In this document: positions 15,201 through 26,976 of the stretch, piece by piece
Numbering within the stretch: position 1 is the stretch's first letter
Layout: every line of letters begins with the position of its first letter
Made by a program: the position numbers and the translations under genes
The notes under the pieces: model-generated
Databases searched by the model: none
Told to the model about the DNA's origin: nothing
The model's input: the letters and a program-made list of their open reading frames with translations, nothing else
From: Euleptes europaea
Lineage: Eukaryota; Chordata; Lepidosauria; Squamata; Sphaerodactylidae
Assembly (NCBI RefSeq): GCF_029931775.1
Contig: NC_079312.1
Span: forward strand, 10,175,821 to 10,239,820
Length of the DNA: 64,000 nucleotides
Direction: 5' to 3'

Positions 15201-17716
15201 TGCTAAGCTAGCTAAATGCGAATTTCACCAAAGCAAAATAACCTTCTTGGGATATATAATCTCCCACCATGGCCTTAGAATGGACCCGGCCAAGGTCCAA
15301 TCCGTCCTCGATTGGACTCCTCCCTCCAACCGCAAACAAGTACAACAGTTTCTGGGCTTTGCTAATTTCTACCGCGGATTTATTCCTAACTTTACCCAAG
15401 TAGCACTGCCCATCACCCACCTTCTGAAAACCAAGGGTAAAGAAAGCTCTGCTACATTACCCTCCGCTACGATACTGTGGACTGATCAATGCCAGACCGC
15501 CTTTGTAGCCCTCAAACGCCTTTTCGCGTCGGAACCTGTGCTACGGCACCCAGACCCAAATCAAATGTTCATTGTGCAAGTCGATGCCTCCGACGTAGCT
15601 ATGGGAGGGGCCCTGCTCCAAAGAGGACCAGATGGTCTCCTTCACCCCTGCGCTTACTTCTCAAAGAAATTTGCGCACTCCCAATTGAACTGGCCCATTT
15701 GGGAGAAAGAAGCCTCAGCCGTTGCATGCACTTACTCTATGGCGACAATTCCTGGAAGGGTCTAAGGTCCCCTTCGAAGTTTGGACTGATCACAAGAATC
15801 TAGCCGCCCTCACAGGAACCCATAAGTTATCCGCGAAACAACAGCGTTGGGCGGAACTCTTTGCTCAGTTTCGTTTTGTCCTGAAGCATGTCCCAGGAAA
15901 ACAAAACGTTCTCGCAGATGCTCTCTCCCGGTTGCCTCAATATCCAACGAAACTCGATCGGCCAACAGACTCTTTATTTACGCCCGCGCAAAGAGAAGCC
16001 CTACCCGTACTGGCTGTACAAACTCGATCCCAGACGCTGCCCCAGCGGAAGCACGCAATAGCCGGCGCGCAAGCTCCTCCAGCCCTACCGACCGCCCAGC
16101 TGCCCCCACTGCAGAAGCTCACGATGACCGGCGCTCCAGCTCCTCCAACCCAACCGGCCGCCCAGCCGCCTGCAATCTGCACACCGCCGCACGTAAGCGC
16201 TTCCCCCTCGTCATCCCCCATAGCTGCTCCTACTGCCACCGTAAACAACGGGGGGGTTCCCGTCTCCGAATCTTTCTTAAATTCCCTTCGGGAACAATGC
16301 CTTATAGAACGCTCTGATCAAACCCTGCCTCCTGGTGTAATCGAACAAGGAGGCTTTTGGTACAAAGACTCGAAATTATATGTGCCCAAAACGCTCCGAA
16401 AAGACGTCTTACACTTGGCTCATGGAGTAAAAACAGCTGGACACTTTGGATTCCTAAAGACCCTTCACCTGTTGCGCAGACAATTTTGGTGGGGGGGAAT
16501 GCGTTCTGACATTGACTCTTTTATTCGCAGCTGTCCTGTTTGCGCCACAGTCAAACGATCTCAAGGCAAGCCCCCAGGACTGCTGCAACCACTTGAAATA
16601 CCCAGCAAACCCTGGGAGGTGATTGCTATGGATTTTATGACGGATCTCCCTCTCAGCGGGGGAAAGACTGTGTTATGGGTTATCACTGACTTATTTTCTA
16701 AGCAAATACATTTGGTTCCATGTGCGGGGGTCCCCTCCGCTCAGAAGTTGGCCCGCCTCTTCGTATCACATGTCTTTAGACTACATTCGTTTCCGCGCAA
16801 GATAATCTGCGACCGCGGAAGTAGTTTTGTTGCTAAGTTTTGGAAAGCTTTTCTCAAATTGGTGGGGGTTGAGCAGGGATTGTCTAGCGCATACCATCCC
16901 CAAACGGATGGTCAAACCGAACGTGTCAATGCTGTACTTGAATGTTACTTACGCTGTTATGTCAATTACCATCAAGATGACTGGGTAGAGCTGTTGCCTT
17001 TTGCAGAATATGCCTACAATAATGCTGTACATCAGTCCACAGGTTTCAGCCCGTTTTATGCGGTGTATGGACAGGACTTCGGTCCTATCACCCCAATAGA
17101 AGGAGGGGAGGGGGAAGGGGATGCCGACATTGCCTCTTGGGCACATACCCTCCGTACAACATGGCCCTGGCTGGTTAGCAACCTAGACCGAGCCAAGCGT
17201 AAATACAAGGCGCAGGCTGACAAGCATCGTTCCCCCGGTGAGGAGCCGCAAGTGGGTAACTTAGTATACCTTTCCACCAAAACCTGCGCTCCACCCGTCC
17301 GTGCCATAAGCTCAATGCTAAATACATTGGCCCATTTCCCATCATCCGCGTCATAAACCCTGCCACGGTGGAACTGTCACTCCCCAAAACTCTGAGGCAT
17401 GTGCACCCCGTTTTCCATATCAGCCTTCTGAAGCCCCATGTTGCTTCCCCGCAATGGCACCCGGAGCCGCCTCCTGAACAACCCATAATGGTGGGGGGGG
17501 GGGAAGAACATTTCGAAGTCTCCAAAATCCTGGATTCCCGCGTACACCATGGGGCATTGCAATACCTAGTCCGCTGGAAACACTTCCCCCTGCCTATGAC
17601 GAATGGGTTCGCGCACGAGATGTCTCCGCCCCCAAACTTGTCAACGCATTTCACAATGCCAACCCAGACAGACCAGCCCCCTTGCCGGAAGGGAGGGGGC
17701 CTTAAGGGGAGCAGGA

Positions 17717-18016
17717 TGTCAGGCTGTTATCTCAGTTCAGTTGTTTTCTTTCGTTTCTCTGCTGAACCGTCCAGACCTCAAAGACGGCTTCACATACCAA
17801 AGCCTGGGAACGCCACTCCTGGGAAATAACGCTCTGTTTATGCTTTGTAATCTCCCGCCATTTCTCTGCCTTATATTTCTGAATACTGAGCAAGACAGCT
17901 CATAGCTGTCATCTTATCCTTAATGCACTGTAATGCCTATTTGACCAGTAAAGCCATCTGCTTGGATTCTGACTGTCTCTGTGGTGATTTCTGGTTCAAT
18001 GGGTCAAGAGCTGACA
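17717..18016 (+). repeat. Gypsy 3' LTR
   Basis: 300 bp, preceded by a purine-rich stretch (about 17690-17716) that fits a polypurine tract, and followed by the second CAAAG target copy (18017-18021). Confidence 0.92.
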
Positions 18017-18021
18017 CAAAG

Positions 18022-20756
18022 CCTATAACAGAGTGTTTCAGGATGTCCCCAAAGGCGTTGAGCAAGATAGTACTCTGTGCCATTAGAACTCAGGAATAGA
18101 TTCCAGGTCCTTTGGGGGTGGCAGAGCTGGAAACACTGCCAGCAGAAGAATCGCAAGCACAAGGAAGACAGAGGGAGGAGAATAGGGAGACATGAAGAAA
18201 TGGCACCGGAAGGGAAAGAAAGGTGTTGGTTATTGGGGGACTCCCTGTTGAGGGGTATAGAATGTCATGTGTCCAGGCTTGACCCCATGGTCCAAGAAGT
18301 CTGTTGCTTGCCAGGGGCGAAAATTAAAGATATTGTAGAGCAGATACCAAAACTGGCCAGACCTCAAGTTCATTACCCATTTGTGATGGTCCATGTGGGA
18401 ACCAACGACACAGCCATGAACACAATAGAAAACATTAAGGCTGACTATGAAGCTCTTGGCAGGAAGCAGAAGGGAACGGGGGCACAAATGGTGTTCTCTT
18501 CAGTCCTTCCTGTCAGAGGAAGGGGAATATGACAGGAACATAGGATAGCGAAGGTGAAGCACTGGCTGCGTTGGTGGTACAGGCAGAAGCGATTTGGATT
18601 CTGGGACCATGGGCTGGGTTTTCTGGACGACAACCTACTCACATGTGATGGAATTCACCTTTGAAAGTCAGGGAGGAACGTTTTGGGAAGAAACCTGGGG
18701 AGATTCATCAAGAGGGCTTTAAACCAATACCGCAAGGGAAAGGAGATGATCAACATAGGGATTTAAATGAGGGAGAGCAAACAGCAGAGGCCCACCTGGG
18801 AAGGATGGGTCTAAAGGAGACAAAGGTGCAGGGCTTCAGGTGTCTATGTACCAATGGCCAAAGCTTTGGCAATAGGATGGAAGAGCTTGAGCTTCTAATG
18901 CAGTCAGAAAGATATGATTTAGTAGGGATTACAGAAACTTTGTGGGATGATTCCCATGACTGGAATGTAGTACTGGATGGATACAAGTTGTTCTAGAAGA
19001 ACTGACAAAGGTCAAAGAGGTGGTGGAGTGGCGATGTATGCGAGGAGAGGGATTGCTTGCCAAGAAATACTAGGGTGAGGAGGTGGATGCTGCCCTCCTT
19101 GAGCAGCTTGACAGGGTATCCAAACAACAAGAGCTGATAGTAGGAATGATTTCAACTTCCCTGGTGTGTGCTGGGAGACCAACTCTGCAAAGCGACCACA
19201 GTCATGCAAGTTCCTCACCTGCCTGGCGGACAATTTCCTTCATTAAATGGTTGGAGATAGCTACAAGGGGCTCAGCCATACGTGGCTTAATATTGATCCA
19301 CAGGCAAGAGATGGTAGATGAGGTGAAGGTGGTGGGGACCTTAGGGAGAAGTGATCATGTCCTCCTAAAATTCGTTTTGTTGTGGGAGACCAAGGAAGTT
19401 CATAGCCACACACACCTGTTCTATTTTGGTAGGGCAGATTTTTAATAAACTCAGAGGCCTACATGGGCAAGACTGCTAGAAGGGAAAGGAGCAAGGGAAG
19501 GGTGGGCTCTCTTAAAATAAGAGCTCTTGCAAGCTCAAGCCTTCACTATTCCAACAAGAAAGAAACATGGTAGGGGATCAAAGAAGCCAGTGTGAATGAA
19601 CAGAGAACTCCAAGATGAGCTAATGGAGAAAAGAGGAAATGTTCAGGAAATGGAGGAAAGGACGTACCTCTAAAGAAGTGTATCTGCGGGTTGCTAGGCA
19701 CCGTAGGTCAGCCATCAGAGAGGCCAATGCTCAAAGTGAGTGGAGGCTGGCCAGGGAGGCGTGCTACAACAAGAAAACTTTCTTTAGATATGTGAGGAGG
19801 AAACGCAACGGAAAGGCAACTATAGGCACACACTTGGGTGAAAATGGAGAAATGAGGACAGAAAGAAAGCAGAAAGGCCCAATGCCTATTTTGCCTCAGT
19901 TTTTCCCTGAAAAAGAGAACAGGCTCATCTAGAGATAACAGTAGGTAAGACAAAACGACAGGGCTGCTGGTTGACGTGAACAAAGAGGTAGTTGAGAAGG
20001 ACCCGACTGCATTGGATGAGGACAAATCTCCTGGGCCGGACAGTATGCACCCGAGAGTGCTCAAAGAACTTTCTAGAGAGCTTGCACAGGCTCTGTCCAT
20101 CATCTTCCAGACCTCTTGGAGGACAGGAGACATGCCACAAGACTGGAGGAGGGCAAATGTTATCCCTATTTTCAAAAAAGGAAAGAGGGATGACCCAGGA
20201 AACTACAGGCCAGTTAGTTTGACCTCTATCCCAGGGAAGTTACTGCACAAGATATTAAAGAGATCAATCTACAAGCATCAGAAGGACAACTTGGAGATTC
20301 AGGGAAGTCAGCACGGATTTGTCCCCAACAGGTCCTGCCAGACCAACCTCATTTATATGATTGAGAGACGAGTTTACTGGATTGAGAAATTGTGGTAAAT
20401 GCTGTTTACCTGGATTTCAGTAACGTTCTATCAGTCTAACTGGTAAACTAGAGGACTGTGGACTAGACTCTAGGATAGTGAGGGAATTGGGAATGTTTAG
20501 TCTGGAGAAGAGGAGGTTGAGGGGAAACATGAATGCTCTCTTTAAATATTTGAAAGGCTGCCACTTAAGAGGAGGACAAGTAGCTGTTCCTGTTGGCAGC
20601 AGAGGATAGAATTATGCATTTAAATTGAGGGTGGAAAGGTACCAGCTGAATATTAGGGGGGGAAATTTAAATCAGTTACCTAGGGAGGTGGTGAGCTCCC
20701 CATCACTGGCAGTCTTTAAGCAGAGGCTGGACAAGCATGTCACGGATGCTCTAGAC
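18022..20756 (+). mobile_element. CR1 LINE, unit 2 copy (defective)
   Basis: Paralogue of 4736-7405. ORF1 esterase piece with GDSLLRG and VHVGTND (about 18200-18480), endonuclease with DLVGITETLWDDSHDW (about 18840-18995), LILIHRQEMVDEVK segment (about 19290), linker (19639-19932) and first half of reverse transcriptase (19976-20398). The same palm deletion is present, followed by LSFSLEKRRLRGN-like and LAVFKQRLDKHVTDALDQ tail segments. The 5' end was split from its AT-block flank by the Gypsy insertion. Confidence 0.85.
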
Positions 20757-21310
20757 CAGGGATGGGAAACATCAGGCCCGCGAGGACATTTTCGGTGGCT
20801 CCCGGGAGCTCCAGGGCCTTGCCATTGAAACGCTGCCCAGCCACAGCGTTCCAGAAGCCGCAGAGTGCAAGAACTCTGAGGCGCCCTTTAACCCTCCACT
20901 CACCACCTCTCAGCTGTTGGGCAGCAAGAGTGGGGGGGAACAGGAAGCTATCCACGTGCGTGTGGTTGGGCGAGGCAGGAAGCCTTCAGCCCTGCTGGGC
21001 TGTGTGCGCATGTGTGGGGGGAGGCGGTGTGTTGGTGCTCTTTCCTGCCACTCCCCTCGAAGGCCTTTGCCAGTGGCAGAAGCACCGAGCCCAGCCCGCC
21101 GGACAATAGCGGCGGCAGCCTGGAGCTGGACTTTTGGGAACCGCCTGAGGGGGACGAGGAGGAGGAAGGCGGCAAGGAGGAGCTGCTGGAGCCTGGAGGA
21201 GGAGGCCTGGCCTCGTTGCTGCTGGCCTCCCCACCGCCGCTGCTGCTCCCTGGGCTGGGCTCGGTGCTGCTGGCGGAGGCCTTCGAGGGGGGAGGCAGGG
21301 AAGAGCGCAA
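20757..21310 (+). repeat. GC-rich palindromic block with hAT-like left end, copy 2
   Basis: Starts CAGGGATGGGAAACATCAGG and parallels 7406-7985: the inverted arms are near 21030-21110 and 21225-21305, and acidic protein-like text appears on both strands. Its junction with the finger exon differs from copy 1 by an ~11-bp deletion, so the insertion predates the duplication. Confidence 0.6.
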
Positions 21311-22551
21311 ACACACCACCTTTATATGGGTATGAATCTTTCGATGTACAGTAAGGTGGCTATTGTGAGAGAAGCACTTACCACATTCTAAGTATTTATA
21401 TGGCTTCTCCCCAGTGTGAGTCTTTTGATGAATAGTTAGATAGTCATTCCGAGAGAAGCATTTTCCACACTCCAAGCATTTAGACGACTTCTTGCCTGTG
21501 TGAATCTTTTGATGTCTAGTTAGGACGCCATATTCAGAGAAGCACTTTCCACACTCCAAGCATTTATATGGCTTCTCCCCAGTGTGAGTCTTTTGATGAG
21601 TAGTCAGATTTCCATTACGAGAGAAGCATTTTCCACACTCCAAGCATTTATACGGCTTCTCTCCTGTGTGAATCTTTTGATGTCTAGTTAGGACGCCATT
21701 ATCATAGAAGCACTTTCCACACTCCAAGCATTTAAACGGCTTCTCTCCTGTATGAATCTTTCGATGTCTAGTTAGGGCGCCATTATCATAGAAGCACTTT
21801 CCACACTCCAAGCATTTATATGGCTTCTCCCCAGTGTGAGTCTTTTGATGAGTAGTTAGACTGTCATTCCGAGAGAAGAATTTTCCACACTCCAAGCATT
21901 TATACGGCTTCTCTCCTGTGTGAATCTTTCGATGTCTAGTTAGGGCGCCATTATCAGAGAAGCACTCACCACACTCCAAGCATTTATATGGCTTCTTCCC
22001 TGTGTGAGTCTTTCGATGAGTAGTTAGACTGCCATTGCGAGAGAAGCACTTTCCACACTCCAAGCATTTATATGGCTTCTCCCCTGTGTGAATATTTTGA
22101 TGTATGGTTAGGGTGCCATTCTGAGAGAAGCACTTTCCACACTCCAAGCATTTATATGGCTTCTCCCCTGAGTGTATCCTTTCATGAGTTTTTAGCGCAC
22201 TACTGGAGCTGAAGCTCCTTCCACATTCCAAACATTTATATGTCTTCCAGTATGTTGTAATGGGAAGACATGTTTTAACACCGAAATTGCAGGTCAACCC
22301 ATTCTTCTCCATCGAACCCTTATGCCTTCTCTTTCTTTTCCGTGTTTCATTTTGGGCAGAGACCTCTGGCTTATTTGTGCTCTGGCAGCCAACCAATTCC
22401 CTCTTCTTCTCTTTTACTTTCCATTTCCTTCTGCAGTCCTTCTTGGGTACTGTTTGATCCCCAGATTTCACTTTCACCTGCTGATCTTTATCTTTTTCCA
22501 AAACTCTCCTTCCTAATTCCTTTTCACTCAGCATCTCCCTCACATCTGCAA
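20948..22551 (-). CDS. KRAB zinc-finger gene, finger exon, 11 fingers (unit 2)
   Basis: Acceptor TCTCTTATGCAG precedes 22551. The phase-1 opening fits the KRAB-A exon at 24733-24862 exactly, joining ETVASL to [15 protein letters not shown] basic linker is followed by 11 C2H2 fingers (about 22230-21325). Ten keep all ligands; the last reads YKYLECGK, so its first zinc Cys is Tyr. After it the frame runs for about 125 residues into the reversed GC-rich block, giving a Ser/Pro-rich tail unlike normal KRAB-ZNF ends. The family binds DNA in the nucleus, commonly at transposons, and recruits TRIM28 through KRAB. The start codon lies in an upstream exon not identified. Confidence 0.75.
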
Positions 22552-24732
22552 CTGCATAAGAGAGATAGAAATTAATTAAGAATGAACCCACCTCAAATAA
22601 CAGTAATCAGGTAAAGTCAGTAGTGAATGGCATTTCCTATAATGGAAGCCACAGTCCTGGACAAATGTCAGCAAACTTTAACCACACACTAGGATGACTT
22701 GGAAAAAGAGAAAAAGATGACCAAAGGAAGGGGCAGAAAGCTACTATTGAGACCACATTAAGGTTAGTAGTTTTTCTGGTGCTTATTCAGGAAATATACA
22801 GAAAGAGAACAGGGAAAGAAATGTTTTTTTAAAAAAAGAAATCATGACAAAAGGAATGAAAGATGGAAAGATGGCCTGAGAATTGTCCGGCTGTCCTCGG
22901 CCAGGGCTTTCTCGGACTTGGCCCAGGACTGATGGGACTCCCTCTCAGAGGAGACCAGGGCCTTACGGGACCTTTTGCAGTTCTGCAGGGCCTGTAAAAC
23001 TGAGATGCTCTGCCAGGCCTATGTTTGAGGGCTGAAATGGTTTAGACGAAGCTGGCCTCCCACTTCCCCCTACGTTCTTCCTACCATCTAAATGGGAGAG
23101 CCTGACCGCCTTTTCAGGTTGGCCAAAGTCCTATTATTGAAGCAGAGAACCACTGATATTATATTTAAATCTGGAACTATTGTTTTTAAATTAATTATGT
23201 ATTGAATTTGTTTTATTATGTTTTAATGATATCAATGATGTTAGTCGCCCTGAGCCTGGCTTTGGCAAGGATAGAGGGCAAGATACAAATCTAAATATAA
23301 ATAAACAAATCTAGAGATTGAAGACATGGACAGACAAGGTAGCTCTTTCTACAAACCTGGGAAATGATCTAGGCTTGCAGAAAATTCTGACGAAAAGAAA
23401 CATTGGGGCGTAGAACACCCAAAATAATAGAAGTAGTGCCTGTAACATAAGACACACATGCCTTCAGTGGCCATTGCAGGGCCATCACACAGTACTGTCA
23501 GCCTTCAAGCCTTGGTTTCTGTCAGAGGCCCAGGCAGGCAACAGTGCCCAGCCAGCACCACACAACTGGGCCCAGCCTAGCAGCTGAGCAGGCACATTAC
23601 TAGGCCAGTTTTCTCCCAGGTAGAAGGAAAGCTGAAGAAGGGGGCTGAATAAAGGTAGGTTGGCTGGTAGGTGGGAAAGAGAGACGAATGAAAGGAATGA
23701 TGAGGAAATGGGGATTGCCATGAGGAAGGAAACAGATAATAGTGTTGGACAGGGGATATGGTGGGACATCAGTTGCCCCCAGAAACTGTGCCAACTATTC
23801 AAGGAACTGGACCATCCTAGATCAAGGAATCCCCTGACTCCCCCCTCCATCCCGGTGCCAAGTGCTTTTAGCATTCAAAGCTATGGTTGGTGGTGAAAAG
23901 TGCCACAGCAAAGAGAGGATGGGAAATATCTCCCCTCTACAAAACAGCTGCAAAAAGGCTTATGCGGTCTTATGGTCTATCCACAGAGGCACAACATGTA
24001 AATTGAAAGATGTCATAGTCTTGCTGTATTCCAAATAGGTCAGGCTGCACCCAGACTACTGTGTGCATTTCTGGAGGCCTCACTGCAAAAGGGATGTGGA
24101 CAGAATGGAGTGGGTGAAGAGCAGAGCGACAAGGAGGATCAGGGCCCTAGAGACCGAGACTGACAAGGATAGGCTGAGGAACTTGGGAATGTTCAGTCAG
24201 GAAGAGATTGAGTGGGGACACAATTGCTTTCTTGATGTCTTTGAAAGTCTGTCCCATACCCAATGATGGGTATCAATGAGGGACGGAAAGGCTAAATACT
24301 AATTTTATTTTATAATAAGAGTAGTGCAGCATTTCTCATTGGAATGGGCTGGGGGGATGATGAGCTCCCCCTTGCGGGCAGTCTAAAAGCAACAGTCAGA
24401 TTAACACTTGTCTCGGATGATCTAGATTGATCCTGCATTGAGCACAGTTGGAGTAGATGGCATGTATGGCCCTTTCCAACTCTAGGATTCTAACCTAACC
24501 AGATATTGTACCTCTCTCCACATCAGAGCCCTCTTCATCAACACATTTCTCTTTACCACAAGGAAATAATTAATGCTTTCATTTTCAGGCATTGTCATTT
24601 CCATACCCGTGGGAGCTCTGTTATTTTGTCTGTGATGAATTGAAGTGTGTTCTGAAATTTAACAGGGTCAAGGAAAGATGCCGTCCCCTCCCTTCTCTTC
24701 CATGTTCATAATAAAAAGAAAAAGATCTTTAC
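22552..24732 (-). other. Intron between KRAB-A and finger exons (unit 2)
   Basis: Holds the duplicated intron (to about 23890) with the LINE-3'-end-like repeat at 22860-23310, then CR1 3' sequence at 23895-24500 ending in TCCAACTCTAGGATTCTAAC. The uninterrupted GGTGGTGAAAAGTGCC site near 23890 is the empty counterpart of the foldback insertion in unit 1. Confidence 0.7.
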
Positions 24733-24862
24733 CCAAAGAGGCCACCGTCTCATAACTTTCCTTCATCACTTCCCAGTAGAGTTTCCTTTGGCCTGGATCC
24801 AGCAGAACCCATTGCTCCGCAGTGAAGAAGACTGCTACTTCCTCAAAGGACACTGGAGATCT
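24733..24862 (-). CDS. KRAB-A box exon
   Basis: 130-bp exon with acceptor TTTTCCTCTTTCAG and donor GG|GTAAAG. It reads [20 protein letters not shown] then [19 protein letters not shown], a KRAB-A box with the usual V/F, EEW-like (EQW) and YxxVM-type positions. Entry phase 0, exit phase 1; the exit fits both finger exons downstream (22551 and 9064). It is the transcriptional repression module that normally binds TRIM28. A near copy sits at 36503-36632. Confidence 0.88.
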
Positions 24863-25945
24863 CTGAAAGAGGAAAATATGTCACTGTTGGTTATCGACTC
24901 CTGTCCTCCAGTATTCAAGAAAGAAGAAAGGATGCGACTTCAGGTGGGGGAGCTGGGCTGAGTGCCACGTTTCCCAGACTCTCTTTGGGAAAATCCAAGC
25001 AGCGATGAACTTGGGGGGGCTAAATAGCACCCCAACCTGGTCCTAATAAGTGGACTAGGGGAGCAGGAATTCCCTGCAGCCACCAAAGCGGTGTGTTCTC
25101 CTGAACTCCCCGAGGGAGCTTTTTAAAAGTCCCTTGGAGGTTTAGATGCCGGTCCAGCAGGCAAGAAGGGAAGAAATAGCCAGAACGCTGCTTCAGCATA
25201 AGGCTCTACCCTCCCCCATCTAATATCCATCAAGAAAACATCACTAAGCTTAAAACCTCACCTTCTGAAGCCCAAGTGAGTTACCAGCAATCTTTCGTTC
25301 TTAATTAGATTAAATAACTAAAGGGGGGGGGGGTAAATGAACATCTCTCCCGAACCCCTGAATCCCACTTAAGCTTATCGGATAAGTTTGGAATTTAAGA
25401 ACCATCAGATAAAGCGGCAGGAGCCTTATCAAACGGATCAGATTAAAGACAAACAAATGAGCTGTATTGACTGGCATGGGACTTACCAATCAGACACAGC
25501 ATTAGTGGAAGGGGAGGGAACTCTTCCTCCAACAATTTTTTCCGGCTTAGAGAAGTCTTCCAACCATGTTGGAGTCCTCTTAGAATCAGAAGACATCTAC
25601 TTTCATTCTCTACTGCTCGGCTTAAGGAACAACAAAGGGAGAAGGCTGCAGGACTGTAAAACGTCTTGCTCGCGTTACATTGAAAATGCTCCGGTAAGCA
25701 ATAACCATAGAGACGAGACGATAGACGGTACGCACCAAAGTAACTTCCTGCATACTTCCTGTTTCTGCCGACCTAGAGCGTCCTAAAAATTTTGTTGGTA
25801 TAGCAAACTTTTAAAGACTATTTTCAAGTGGAAAAAATAACCTTTTTGCGGCGAAAAAATTTGTTTACTGATCAGTAAAGTATTTTCTACAAGACCTATA
25901 TATTGGCTTCCTGCCGAAAGACTATCATTTAAACAGCTAAAGTAA

Positions 25946-26887
25946 ATGTCTGGAGGACGTCCTCCCTCTGGTTCTCTTCACAGTCCTGCATATTTAAAAT
26001 CAAAAGAAACATCACAGGATTCTAACATGGAGAAGAAAGTGCAAGAAATGTTAACCAAACAGTCAGAGGTGACAACTAAACAGTTTGAACAGATGTCAAC
26101 ACAGATAGCACAACTTACTGCAATGATGACTACCCTTAGCCAGTCATCACAAGCTATTAACCAGAAACTAGATGCTGATACAGAAGATATCAAGGATGTA
26201 AAGACTCAAATGTGGACAATGAAAACAGATATGCAGGCAATGGATTCTTCAGTCAAAAAGGTAATGGAGGAACAAAAAGACGTAAAGAAGAAAATAGAAA
26301 GACAAGAAAGACAAATTGAAGTAATTCATACTACTCAAGACACTACTAAAGACCAACTTGCAATGATGGATATGAAGGTCAGAGAATCTAACCTTCATTT
26401 GCGCAATTTACCTGAAGATTTGGGGGATAATAAAGAGGCCTTAATTACTGCATTAGCTGACCTATTTCAAATTCAAGAACAAATCCTGGAACAGGCTATA
26501 AATAGGATTTACAGGATACCTTTACGGGCAAGACTGAAAAAATCAAAACCAAGAGATGTCATGATAATCTTCTATGACATAAGGATTAAAGAGACGATGA
26601 TGCAAATTCATTATGATAACCGTGTTCATGTAGGAGAGACACCTCTATTAATTCTCAAGGATAACCCTCGCCATCTGATGTCTCAAAGAAGTAAATACAA
26701 AGACTTTGTACAGGTATTGAAAAATAATGGAATAAGGTATTGCTGGATGATGCCACAAGGCCTGGCTTTTACCTACAAAGAGGTCAAAACAACAGTTACA
26801 TCACTGGCTGATGTTGGGAAGTTTACGAGGAGATACAAAAGAGTTAGTAGGTCTCACTCAAGAACAAGAACGAGGAAAAGAAGATGA
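25946..26887 (+). CDS. L1 ORF1p (RNA-binding chaperone), intact
   Basis: 313 residues. A short Ser/Pro-rich N-terminus, then a long coiled coil (about residues 25-150, rich in Gln, Lys, Met). An RRM-like core follows (LRNLPEDLGD near 152, KPRDVMIIFYDI near 200) and the L1 C-terminal domain (ILKDNPRHLMSQRSKY near 240). It ends in a basic Arg/Ser tail (RRYKRVSRSHSRTRTRKRR). The family forms trimers that coat L1 RNA. The first ATG is used. No inactivating change is visible. Confidence 0.9.
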   Translation: MSGGRPPSGSLHSPAYLKSKETSQDSNMEKKVQEMLTKQSEVTTKQFEQMSTQIAQLTAMMTTLSQSSQAINQKLDADTEDIKDVKTQMWTMKTDMQAMDSSVKKVMEEQKDVKKKIERQERQIEVIHTTQDTTKDQLAMMDMKVRESNLHLRNLPEDLGDNKEALITALADLFQIQEQILEQAINRIYRIPLRARLKKSKPRDVMIIFYDIRIKETMMQIHYDNRVHVGETPLLILKDNPRHLMSQRSKYKDFVQVLKNNGIRYCWMMPQGLAFTYKEVKTTVTSLADVGKFTRRYKRVSRSHSRTRTRKRR

Positions 26888-26976
26888 AGAGAAGGAGGAA
26901 CTAAAAGGCGCAACTGGATGTTCTAAATCATAAACTAAAAATTTACTTTTTTTCTTCTATTAATCATCTCATTGAC

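Larger units (their letters stand above)
11929..18016 (+). mobile_element. Ty3/Gypsy LTR retrotransposon of the chromodomain group (fossil)
   Basis: Metaviridae-like element with two ~300-bp LTRs and a 5-bp target duplication CAAAG on both sides. Parts in order: gag region with a CCHC zinc knuckle (about 12.3-13.5 kb) and an internal ~207-bp tandem repeat (about 13.58-13.99 kb), protease (about 14.15 kb), reverse transcriptase (14.7-15.4 kb, YLDDILIYS), RNase H (15.5-15.9 kb), integrase (16.4-17.2 kb, HHCC zinc finger and catalytic core) and a chromodomain (about 17.5 kb). No envelope gene. It is broken by a handful of reading-frame breaks (about three). The LTRs differ at only a few positions, so it is comparatively recent. 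It inserted into the unit 2 copy only; unit 1 keeps the empty site near 4710. Confidence 0.93.
11478..24289. repeat. Tandem segmental duplication, unit 2
   Basis: Same order as unit 1: AT block (11478-11928), CR1 (from 18022), GC-rich block, finger exon and intron, CR1 tail. It differs by a 6.1 kb Gypsy insertion at 11929-18016, by lacking the foldback element, and by finger number (11 against 9). At the right end the CR1 tail continues past GACGGAAAG into native CR1 3' sequence (to about 24500), which shows where the duplicated segment was cut. Confidence 0.85.
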
